13,003 bases of DNA, taken from assembly GCA_902806395.1 (NCBI GenBank), contig CADCWH010000257.1, positions 1 through 13,003 on the forward strand, in the 5' to 3' direction. Numbering within the stretch: position 1 is the first letter of the stretch; every line of letters starts with the position of its first letter. This document shows, one piece after another, positions 7,024-13,003 of this stretch. The notes beneath the pieces are model-generated. The model made no database searches and was not told the DNA's origin. It saw nothing but the letters and a program-made list of their open reading frames with translations. The DNA comes from an uncultured Thermomicrobiales bacterium. Lineage in GTDB: Bacteria; Chloroflexota; Chloroflexia; Thermomicrobiales; UBA6265. A program made the translations under genes and the position numbers.

Positions 7024-7237
7024 TCGATCCTCCCGTGGATTCGACAGGCACGCCGCTGGGGCGATCTCCTGGATGTCGGCGTCCCGGCCATCGCGTCGCC
7101 ACAGGGGCAAGATCGCAGGCCGAACCGTCTCCGTACTCGCCGGGGCTGATTGCCACCGTAGAACGTGTACGGCGCTCACGGTGCACGAGACGTGCCATCA
7201 TCGTGTGATAGGTAGTCCTGGCTTTTCCACCGTACGG

Positions 7238-10200
7238 TCATCGGTAGTCGTGCGAAGTAGGTACGAGGATGCCAGGTGACGGTGACTGGACGCCCTGGTC
7301 CTCCGTCATGTCGGTGATGAGGGCCCCCTCAGCGGCACGGGAGCGGTCCAGCCGCCAGATGCGACCGGCGAGCAGGTTGAGGGTGCCGCCCCGGTGCTGG
7401 ACCTTGCCCTCGATGGTCAGGAAGGGCTCACCCCGGACGAGGAGACGTTCTCGCTCGTAGAGGTCTGGGTAGACGATCACGTTGATCAGGCCGTGCTCGT
7501 CCTCCAATAGGAGGAAGGTGATCCCCTTGGCGGTGCCCGGCCGCTGCCGGCAGACGATCAGCCCGGCGATGCGGACGGTCAGGCCGTCGCCCCGGTGGCG
7601 GAGGTCCTCGGTGGTGACCAGGTCGGCCGGGAGGTGGGGCCGGAGCAGGCCGAGGGGGTGGTAGCGGGGCGAGAGGCCGAGCGTCTCGTAGTCGGTCGCC
7701 ATCTGGTCCCAGGCGCTCATCGGCGGCAGGGCGACGCTGTCCTGGCCGGTCGGCAGGGCCAGCGGCATCTGGCGGCCGGAGATGCGCCCGTCGGTCTCGG
7801 GGTCATCCCGGGCGTGCCGGGCGGGGACGGGGCCGAACCGGCGGGTGGGGATGAACAGGCCGAGTTGCCAGAGGGCCTCGCGGCGGCCGAGGCCGAACCC
7901 GTCGCAGGAGCCGACGGCGACCAAGGCCTCGGCGGCGGCGGTGCGGAGGGGGACGCGGCGGACCAGGTCGGCCAGCGAGAGGAAGGGACCGTGGGCGGTC
8001 CGCTCGGCCTCGATCCGCTCGGCGGACCCCTCACCCAAGCCCTCGACGTAGCCGAGGCCAATCCGGACCACGTTGCCCTCGACCGTGCAGCGGGCAGCGC
8101 TGGCGTTGACGTCCGGGGACAGGATCCGGATGCCGTGCCGCTTGGCGTCGTTGGTCAGGACGTGGGGCGGGTAGAAGCCCATCGGCTGGTTGTTGAGCAG
8201 GGCGGCCATGAACTCGGCCGGGTAATAGTGCTTGAGCCAGGACGACTGGTAGGCCAGCACGGCGAAGGCGACCGAGTGGCACTTGGGGAAGCCATACGTG
8301 GCGAAGCCGATCAGCTTCTTGAAGACGGTCCGCGTCGTCTCCGGGTCCACGCCGCGGGCGTAGGCCCCATCCCGGAACTGTTCCCAGAGGCGGATCATCG
8401 CCTCGCGGGATCGCTTGCGGCTCATCGCCCGGCGGAGCTGGTCGGCCTGCCCGGCGGTGAAGCCGGAGAGGGCCATCGCTACCTGGAGGACCTGCTCCTG
8501 GTAGAGGATCACGCCGAGGGTCTCGCGGAGGATCGGCTCTAAGCTGGGGTGGTCGTAGTGCGGCCGGGCGTCGAGGCCCTGTCGGGCTCGTTGGCGAAGG
8601 TTGACGTAGGGGTTGACGGCGCCGCCGATGATCGGGCCGGGGCGGACGATGGCGACCTGGACGGTGAGGTCCTCGATGGTCCGGGGGTGGGTCCGGAGCA
8701 GGGTCTGGATCTGGGCCCGGCTCTCGATCTGGAAGGTGCCGATGGTGTCGCCCTCGCAGATCATGTCGTAGACGGCGGCGTCGGTGAAGTCGATCCGGCT
8801 GAGGTCGACCGGGGGCTTACCGGCGGCGGGGATCAGGTCCAGGCACTCCTCGACCAAGGACAGCATCCCCAGGGCGAGGAAGTCGATCTTGACCAGGCGG
8901 GCGTCGTCGCAGGAATCCTTGTCCCACTGGCAGATGTAGCGGCCAGGCATCGCGGCCGGCTGGATCGGCACGATCCGGTTCAGCGGGGTCGAGGAGACGA
9001 TCATCCCGCCGGAGTGCTGGGTGACGTGGCGGGGGAACCCGGCGAGCTGCTCCGCCAGCTCGATCAGGTAGCACCAGGGCGGCGTGTCCTTCCGGGCCGC
9101 GTATTCGGGGATGCGGCCCAGTTCGGTGGCCAGGTCGGCGGCCGAGCGAGGCTCGCTGAGCTTGGCGATCCGGTCCAGGTCGGCGGCGGGCAGGCCGAGG
9201 GCCTTGCCGATGTCGCGGACGGCCGAGCGGAGGCGGTAGGTGGAGAAGGCGCAGACCATGGCGACGCGGTCGGCACCGAAGACCTCGTAGACGCGCTCGA
9301 TGAGGTGATCGCGGATGTCGCGGGGGAAGTCGATGTCGATGTCGGGGACGGAGGCGATCTCCTCGTTGAGGAAGCGGCCCAGGAAGAGTCCGTGGGCGAG
9401 GGGGTCGACGGGGGAGAGGCCGATCAGGTAGCAGACGATCGAGCTGACGGAGGAGCCCCGCCCCCGGCCAGGGGGCAGGTTGCCGGCGTCGCGGGGGGTG
9501 CCGACGCCCCGGAGGCCGGTGGCGACCGAGCGGGCCAGCTCCAGGAGGTCGCGGTAGAGCAGGAAGAACCCGGCCAGACCGTGGCGGGCGATCAGGGCCA
9601 ATTCCTCCTCCAGCCGGTCCACCGCCGCGGCCCGCGAGGGTGGCGGGGGGATCACGGGCGACGAGGGAGACGGCCGGCGCGGTCCGGGGCGGTCGTCCGG
9701 GGTCGTGCCGCCCCGGCGGGGCGCGGGCTGGACGACCAGGGTGAAACTGGGGTTTTCCGGTGTTCGGTCCGGAGCCAGTTCGGGAACCGGGCAGAGGTCT
9801 CGGACCGGAGTCGGGTCGGGCGGGTAGCGGTGGTCGAGGGCGACGCGGCAGATGCGGGCTAGCAGGTCGTCCGGGGTCTCGCCAGGGTCGGTCGGGTAGT
9901 CGGGGAAGCGGTAGGCAAGGTCGCGGGTGAGGTCGAACCCGGCGCAGCGCTCGGCCAGGTCCAGGGTGGTGCGGACGGCGGCGGGGTGCTGACGGAACAG
10001 CTCGACCACCTCCGGGATCGGGCGGAGGGCGAACTCGGCGTTGGGGCGGCGCTGGCGGTGACAGCCGTCGAGGGTGGTCCGGTGCCGGATGGCGGTGACC
10101 ACGTCCTGGAGGCGGTGGCGGTCTCGGACGTGGTAATGGACGTTGCCGGTCGCGGCGTAGGACAGGCCGAGGCGACCGGCCAGGTCGACCAGGCGGGTGA

Positions 10201-10912
10201 CGCAGCGGGCGTCGCCGTGGACGTGGTTGTGTTGGACTTCGACGATCACCTGACCGGTGCCGAACCAGTCGAGGTAACGGCGGAGCAGGGCCTCGGCCTC
10301 GGCGATCCGGTCGTCATCGACCAGGGCGGAGAGGGCACCGCGCCGGCAGCCGGTGAGCAGGATCAACCCCCCCGCGTGGGGAGCGAGCAGCGCGGGGTCG
10401 AGGCGGGGGACGCGCTCGGCAGCGGGGGTGTTCGGCCGCCGCGACCGGCGGGGTGAGCCCGGGGTCAGTACGACCCGGGGCAGTTCCGGGGCGTCGGGGT
10501 CATCGTCGTCATCGTCGTCGGGACCGGTAGCCGGATAGGCCGACGGGTCGGCGTAGGCCGGGGGCCAGAGGGGGGTGGCGTCGAGCGGGGCACCGTGGGC
10601 GGCGGTCAGGAGGCGGCAGAGGTTGGCGTAGCCGGTGGGGGACTCGGCGAGCAGGGTCAGGTGGGAGCCGTCGAGCAGCGTCACCTCCGCCCCGGTGATC
10701 GGCTGGATGCCGGCGGCCTGGGCGGCCCTGGTGAACTCCATGGCGCCGTGGACGTTGTCGTGGTCGGTGATGGCGAGGGCCCGGTAACCGAGGTCGGCCG
10801 CCCGCCCGACCATCTCCTCCGGCAGCGAGGCGCCGTCCAGGAATGAGAAGGCGGTGTGGAGGTGCAATTCGGCGTAGGCCGGCGTCGGGGTGGTCACCGG
10901 GGGACCACCCAC
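7238..10912 (-). CDS. dnaE2: Error-prone DNA polymerase III alpha subunit (DnaE2/ImuC)
   Basis: A 1224-residue C-family polymerase. An N-terminal PHP domain has AELHLHTAFSFLDGAS (14-29), TDHDNVHG (49-56) and GNVHYH (256-261), so its metal-binding histidines look present. The polymerase core has PDIDIDFPRDIRDHLI at 523 onward and Asp677 in VKIDFLALGML as catalytic aspartates, plus RPGPIIGG and GFPKCHSVAFAVLAYQSSWLKHYYP cut here to family hallmarks around 757 and 874. An OB fold lies near 1112-1188. The missing long DnaE1-type C-terminus and the position beside imuB identify DnaE2, the SOS-induced subunit that extends past lesions. QMPLAL at 1048-1053 may be a clamp-binding motif. It is longer than usual because of an Asp-rich insert (about 131-170) and a Pro-rich linker (about 375-430). 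The start is GTG at 10912; GTG at 10897 is an alternative. Confidence 0.95.
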   Translation of the reverse strand: MGGPPVTTPTPAYAELHLHTAFSFLDGASLPEEMVGRAADLGYRALAITDHDNVHGAMEFTRAAQAAGIQPITGAEVTLLDGSHLTLLAESPTGYANLCRLLTAAHGAPLDATPLWPPAYADPSAYPATGPDDDDDDDPDAPELPRVVLTPGSPRRSRRPNTPAAERVPRLDPALLAPHAGGLILLTGCRRGALSALVDDDRIAEAEALLRRYLDWFGTGQVIVEVQHNHVHGDARCVTRLVDLAGRLGLSYAATGNVHYHVRDRHRLQDVVTAIRHRTTLDGCHRQRRPNAEFALRPIPEVVELFRQHPAAVRTTLDLAERCAGFDLTRDLAYRFPDYPTDPGETPDDLLARICRVALDHRYPPDPTPVRDLCPVPELAPDRTPENPSFTLVVQPAPRRGGTTPDDRPGPRRPSPSSPVIPPPPSRAAAVDRLEEELALIARHGLAGFFLLYRDLLELARSVATGLRGVGTPRDAGNLPPGRGRGSSVSSIVCYLIGLSPVDPLAHGLFLGRFLNEEIASVPDIDIDFPRDIRDHLIERVYEVFGADRVAMVCAFSTYRLRSAVRDIGKALGLPAADLDRIAKLSEPRSAADLATELGRIPEYAARKDTPPWCYLIELAEQLAGFPRHVTQHSGGMIVSSTPLNRIVPIQPAAMPGRYICQWDKDSCDDARLVKIDFLALGMLSLVEECLDLIPAAGKPPVDLSRIDFTDAAVYDMICEGDTIGTFQIESRAQIQTLLRTHPRTIEDLTVQVAIVRPGPIIGGAVNPYVNLRQRARQGLDARPHYDHPSLEPILRETLGVILYQEQVLQVAMALSGFTAGQADQLRRAMSRKRSREAMIRLWEQFRDGAYARGVDPETTRTVFKKLIGFATYGFPKCHSVAFAVLAYQSSWLKHYYPAEFMAALLNNQPMGFYPPHVLTNDAKRHGIRILSPDVNASAARCTVEGNVVRIGLGYVEGLGEGSAERIEAERTAHGPFLSLADLVRRVPLRTAAAEALVAVGSCDGFGLGRREALWQLGLFIPTRRFGPVPARHARDDPETDGRISGRQMPLALPTGQDSVALPPMSAWDQMATDYETLGLSPRYHPLGLLRPHLPADLVTTEDLRHRGDGLTVRIAGLIVCRQRPGTAKGITFLLLEDEHGLINVIVYPDLYERERLLVRGEPFLTIEGKVQHRGGTLNLLAGRIWRLDRSRAAEGALITDMTEDQGVQSPSPGILVPTSHDYR

Positions 10913-10997
10913 ATGCTAGGGAGATCCCGCTTCGTGAGCCCTTTCACCTAACCAACCGTCACCGACCGTCGCATGCGAAGTGCACATCCCTTGAGAC

Positions 10998-11017
10998 GGG
11001 CGCAGCGAGCGGCGCCC
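10998..11017. repeat. Short inverted repeat, possible REP-like remnant
   Basis: GGGCGC (10998-11003) pairs with GCGCCC (11012-11017) around AGCGAGCG, in the 176-base gap between the DUF6504 gene and dnaE2. On the minus strand it follows CGTAGG; such CGTAGGGGCGC palindromes resemble interspersed REP-like elements of some GC-rich bacteria, which is from memory and unverified. It might instead influence RNA levels between the two genes. Confidence 0.3.
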
Positions 11018-11088
11018 CTACGAATGGGTTGGTCGACGCTGGCGGTGCCTAGCACGTGATCGCCCTCGTCGCGCCGCCTCCCCGGACG

Positions 11089-11400
11089 TCAATACGCTTG
11101 GGCGAACCAGGTGCCGTTCACCCGGTCGTGGTAGATGGTCCGGCTGCGGCCGTCGGCGAGGTGGACGCGGTAGTACCAGCGGTCGATCGCCTGCCGCCAC
11201 CACTCGTCCAGCACCGACCAGGTCTCCTCGATCGCCAGGATCGCCACCCTGCTCCCCCGGTCGATCACGGCCAGGGGCTGGGCGATGGCCTGCCCGCCCG
11301 ATCCCGGCCGCCCGGTGCGGGCGACGACCCGGACCGGGCGGGGTGGGTTCAGGGGTCGTAGCTGATCAGGGCGTGACGGCGTTCGGGGATGCGCGACCAT
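11089..11400 (-). CDS. DUF6504 family protein, mutasome-associated
   Basis: A 103-residue protein from the ATG at 11400, overlapping the end of imuB by 52 bases; no later ATG, GTG or TTG start was seen before the conserved part. The C-terminal 60 residues look like the DUF6504 family: AILAIEETWSVLDEWWRQ, then IDRWYYRVHLADG and IYHDRVNGTWFAQAY. The pattern is aromatic-rich, with a Trp-Trp pair and a closing Trp-x-x-Gln-x-Tyr. The N-terminal 35 residues are basic and Pro/Arg-rich, probably disordered, and partly forced by the overlap with imuB. From memory this family is often found beside or fused to ImuB-like polymerases, but no function is established. Its place between imuB and dnaE2 in a LexA-controlled cassette implies a role in translesion synthesis, perhaps as an accessory in place of ImuA. 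Confidence 0.82.
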   Translation of the reverse strand: MVAHPRTPSRPDQLRPLNPPRPVRVVARTGRPGSGGQAIAQPLAVIDRGSRVAILAIEETWSVLDEWWRQAIDRWYYRVHLADGRSRTIYHDRVNGTWFAQAY

Positions 11401-12542
11401 GGTTCGACCTCCACGATCCGGTAGACGGGCGAGCGGCCATAGCGGTACTTGAGGTGGTGGACGGCCTCGTCCAACGGGGCCAGGCGGCGAGCCCGGAAGC
11501 CGTCCAGCGTGCCCTGGCGGCTGACTTCCCGGGTCAGGCCGGAGAGGGCCAGTTCGACCGCCTCGATCGGACCGGGGATGGTGACCGCGCCGAAGCGCCG
11601 CCGCAGGACATCGCCCATCTCCTCGCCGCTGACCGGCTCCTTGAGCGTCGCCACCTGCTCCCACGACCTGCCCCCCTCTAGGCGGGCCCGGAGGCGGACC
11701 TGCCGCACGGCCCGGCCGCGCAGGCGGGCCCGACCGAAGGCGAGGCCGACGAGCTGGCGGACTACGATCAGCAGGGTTTCCCGGCTGGTGGCCGGGGCGG
11801 GCAACTCGATGGTCTCGATCACCGTCTCCTGGCGAGGTCGGGGCCGGACGGGGGTATCGTCTCGCCCCTGGGCCAGGTCCCGGGCTCGTCGCCCGGCGGG
11901 GCCGAAGCGGGCCGCGACCGGTCCCGCCGGCAGGGCGGCCAGGTCACCCAGGGTCCTGATCCCGAGTCGTTCCAGGCGGCGGTGCATGTCCGGCGGCACG
12001 GGGAGCCAGCCCACCGGGACCGGGGCGAGGAAGGTGGCGACTCCGGCCGGGTCGATGATGCTGGTCGTGCCGGGCGCGGCCAGTCCGGCCGCGACCCGGG
12101 CCGGGAAACGGCCGGGGCCGACGCCGAGGCGTGGCCGGAGGAGGGGAGGGGTGACCTCTAGTACTCGGCGGGCGACGGCCTCCGGCGTCCCGAGCAAGCG
12201 TTCGGAGCCAGCCAGGTCGATGTAGACCAGGCCGGGGTCGTCGGGGTCCAGCTCGACGGCCGGGCTGAGGTCGTCGAGGCGGGCAACGAGGTCGGCAGCG
12301 ACATCGGCCTCGCGCAGTGGGTCGGGTGCGAAGACGGTGGCACCGGGGCAGAGGGCGGTCACCTCGCGGAGGAGCATCCCCGGCCGGACGCCACGGGCGA
12401 CCGCCTCGGGAGTGGCGTCGAGGACGATCGGACGACCTTCCGGCGGGGCACCGAGGACGAGCGGGGCGCCGTCCAATTCGGGCCGACCGAGCAGCGCGAC
12501 GCGCAGGGCGAAGTTCGGGACGCAGAGACAAGCGATCGGCAT
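11349..12542 (-). CDS. imuB: ImuB, catalytically inactive Y-family polymerase homologue
   Basis: A 397-residue Y-family protein started at ATG 12542 (GAGG about 9 nt upstream); a GTG at 12605 would add 21 Arg-rich residues and is less likely. The fold is recognisable: N-terminal palm (IACLCVPNFALRVALLG), the segment aligned to the DinB active site (GLVYIDLAGSERLLG at 104-118), a helix-hairpin-helix stretch (RLERLGIRTLGDLAALP) and a little-finger region to about 340. Carboxylates needed for catalysis are missing: Cys7 stands where DinB has Asp8, and Gly104-Leu105 where it has Asp103-Glu104. This is the ImuB hallmark: it acts as an adaptor, not a polymerase. QGTLDGF (343-349) sits where ImuB carries its beta-clamp-binding motif. 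It is the first gene after the LexA-box promoter and overlaps the DUF6504 gene. Confidence 0.93.
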   Translation of the reverse strand: MPIACLCVPNFALRVALLGRPELDGAPLVLGAPPEGRPIVLDATPEAVARGVRPGMLLREVTALCPGATVFAPDPLREADVAADLVARLDDLSPAVELDPDDPGLVYIDLAGSERLLGTPEAVARRVLEVTPPLLRPRLGVGPGRFPARVAAGLAAPGTTSIIDPAGVATFLAPVPVGWLPVPPDMHRRLERLGIRTLGDLAALPAGPVAARFGPAGRRARDLAQGRDDTPVRPRPRQETVIETIELPAPATSRETLLIVVRQLVGLAFGRARLRGRAVRQVRLRARLEGGRSWEQVATLKEPVSGEEMGDVLRRRFGAVTIPGPIEAVELALSGLTREVSRQGTLDGFRARRLAPLDEAVHHLKYRYGRSPVYRIVEVEPWSRIPERRHALISYDP

Positions 12543-12598
12543 CTGGACACGCCTCGCACGGACGCGACGGGGGTCTCGGCGGTGATGCGGGCACCATG

Positions 12599-12643
12599 CC
12601 CCCACGGGAGGGGTGGGGGCCGGGACACCCCCGCGTCCCGGCC
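12599..12643 (-). promoter_or_regulatory. imuB leader with two mutually exclusive hairpins
   Basis: Two perfect stems occupy the imuB leader. One is 9 bp, GGCCGGGAC paired across an 8-nt loop (12618-12626 with 12635-12643). The other is 7 bp, CCCCCAC/GTGGGGG (12599-12605 with 12613-12619). They share bases 12618-12619, so they could compete. The first begins at about the predicted transcription start. No transcription attenuator T-run is seen. Confidence 0.45.
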
Positions 12644-12650
12644 GCTCACT

Positions 12651-12679
12651 ACGTTAGAACATATGTTCTATCCTGACAA
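12651..12679 (-). promoter_or_regulatory. Sigma-70-type promoter of the imuB cassette
   Basis: Read on the minus strand: -35 TTGTCA (12679-12674), a 17-bp spacer, and -10 TAACGT (12656-12651). The -35 matches TTGACA at five of six bases; the -10 keeps the important TA...T positions. The predicted start of transcription is near 12643, giving a leader of about 100 nt. The LexA box fills the spacer, so repressor binding would block RNA polymerase directly. Confidence 0.75.
12655..12670. promoter_or_regulatory. LexA (SOS) box, perfect 16-bp palindrome
   Basis: TAGAACATATGTTCTA is a perfect palindrome containing GAAC-N4-GTTC, the gram-positive-type LexA/DinR box also known from actinobacteria and from green non-sulphur bacteria. 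It lies inside the promoter of imuB and overlaps the -10 by two bases. It predicts strong LexA repression and damage induction of imuB, the DUF6504 gene and probably dnaE2. Confidence 0.92.
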
Positions 12680-13003
12680 GGGGTCTATCTGAACGATCTG
12701 TTGCCCAGGAGGAAACGGGCCTCAGGACCGTGGACCAGCGGCTCCTGACGCACGTGACGACAAGTCACAGCCGGGATGGACCGTCGATGATGTGGTTCGC
12801 TCCCGAGAGAGTGAGGTGAGATCGAGAGAGGCGGGACCGGTGCCGCCCGGACACCTGCGGGACCGGCTGGGTCACCCGTCCGGGTCGGGATTGACCGGGA
12901 CGAAACGGGACGCGGCCAGCTCCCGTCAGGCACGGGAGCTGGCCGCGTCCCGTTTCGTCCCGCGAGGACGGCGGGAACGATAGGGGACCGCTCCGGGTCA
13001 GTA
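12680..13003. other. Intergenic region upstream of imuB
   Basis: I see no convincing gene on either strand in these 324 bases. Translations of the open frames are low-complexity and Arg/Pro/Ser-rich. A plus-strand AGGAGG at 12707-12712 precedes only a frame of about 29 codons starting with GTG at 12730. The main structure is the long hairpin at 12896-12962. Confidence 0.55.
12896..12962. terminator. Perfect 31-bp inverted repeat, probable terminator hairpin
   Basis: Bases 12896-12926 are exactly complementary to 12932-12962, leaving the 5-nt loop CAGGC. The outer part of the stem is GGGACGAAACGGG, so read on the plus strand a TTTCGTCCC end follows the GC-rich core, similar in design to the hairpin at 5969-6004 (outer GACGAA/TTCGTC). 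This suggests a bidirectional terminator isolating the SOS cassette from genes beyond the window. A REP or other mobile-repeat origin is possible. Confidence 0.7.

Noticed and set aside
7595..9862. Long plus-strand open frames opposite dnaE2 (7595-8542 and 8549-9862)
   Set aside because: They are antisense shadows of a well-supported polymerase gene. The translations are Gly/Asp/Val/Ala-rich with no domain, as expected from the complement of GC-rich codons.
11401..11664. N-terminal extension of the DUF6504 gene to 11664
   Set aside because: The extra 88 residues lie fully inside imuB in another frame and are Gly/Pro/Arg-rich noise. The ATG at 11400 gives a length close to what I expect for the family.
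12543..12605. N-terminal extension of ImuB from the GTG at 12605
   Set aside because: The extra 21 residues are Arg/His-rich and unlike ImuB N-termini, and the start would lie within the leader hairpin. The ATG at 12542 has a GAGG upstream and begins with the expected beta-strand.
12691..12702. Second LexA half-site pair GAACGATCTGTT
   Set aside because: The spacing is five bases rather than four and the right half is incomplete, so it does not meet the GAAC-N4-GTTC rule.
12680..13003. A divergent lexA or imuA gene sharing the SOS box
   Set aside because: No frame on the plus strand beyond the box encodes an HTH, a peptidase motif or a RecA-like fold; the best ribosome-binding-site-linked frame is about 29 codons.
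1..13003. CRISPR arrays, insertion sequences, tRNA and rRNA genes
   Set aside because: No regularly spaced repeats, transposase motifs, cloverleaf patterns or rRNA-like sequence were seen on reading both strands.

Overview
The window is high-GC bacterial DNA with compact genes and Shine-Dalgarno starts. A gram-positive-type LexA box, a DUF6504 gene beside an ImuB-like polymerase, a Tat-exported ferritin-like protein and long perfect hairpins as terminators together suggest a member of Chloroflexota, perhaps Thermomicrobia-like. An actinobacterium is the main alternative. This placement is inference; there is no rRNA or other phylogenetic marker here.

Layout. Bases 1-336 hold the end of a LuxR-type HTH gene that is open to the window edge. 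Bases 337-1009 appear non-coding but contain a perfect 20-bp inverted repeat and a 12-bp palindrome. One credible small cysteine-rich ORF (1010-1192) and a doubtful overlapping one (1179-1331) follow. A Fur-family repressor gene lies on the minus strand with a possible autoregulatory 7-1-7 box. Divergent from it is a plus-strand run of three genes: terC (TerC-type membrane metal transporter), a D-2-hydroxyacid dehydrogenase of the glyoxylate/hydroxypyruvate reductase type, and an S9 prolyl-oligopeptidase-family peptidase. The run ends at a strong hairpin at 5969-6004, which also faces the end of a minus-strand Tat-exported ferritin-like gene with an acidic insert and a repetitive Thr/Ala/Pro/Glu tail.

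The right-hand 5.5 kb is a minus-strand SOS mutagenesis cassette: imuB, a small DUF6504 gene overlapping its end, and dnaE2 (imuC). In front of imuB is a promoter with -35 TTGTCA, a 17-bp spacer and -10 TAACGT. The spacer is almost filled by a perfect 16-bp palindrome carrying the LexA core GAAC-N4-GTTC. The gene set resembles the known mutasome (ImuA, ImuB, DnaE2), but no ImuA/RecA-like gene is present and DUF6504 sits where a partner would be expected. ImuB has lost the Y-family catalytic carboxylates, while DnaE2 keeps its polymerase aspartates. The expected logic is that DNA damage removes LexA, ImuB bridges to the beta clamp, and DnaE2 performs error-prone bypass. The most interesting hypothesis in the window is that DUF6504 is a functional part of this ImuA-less mutasome.
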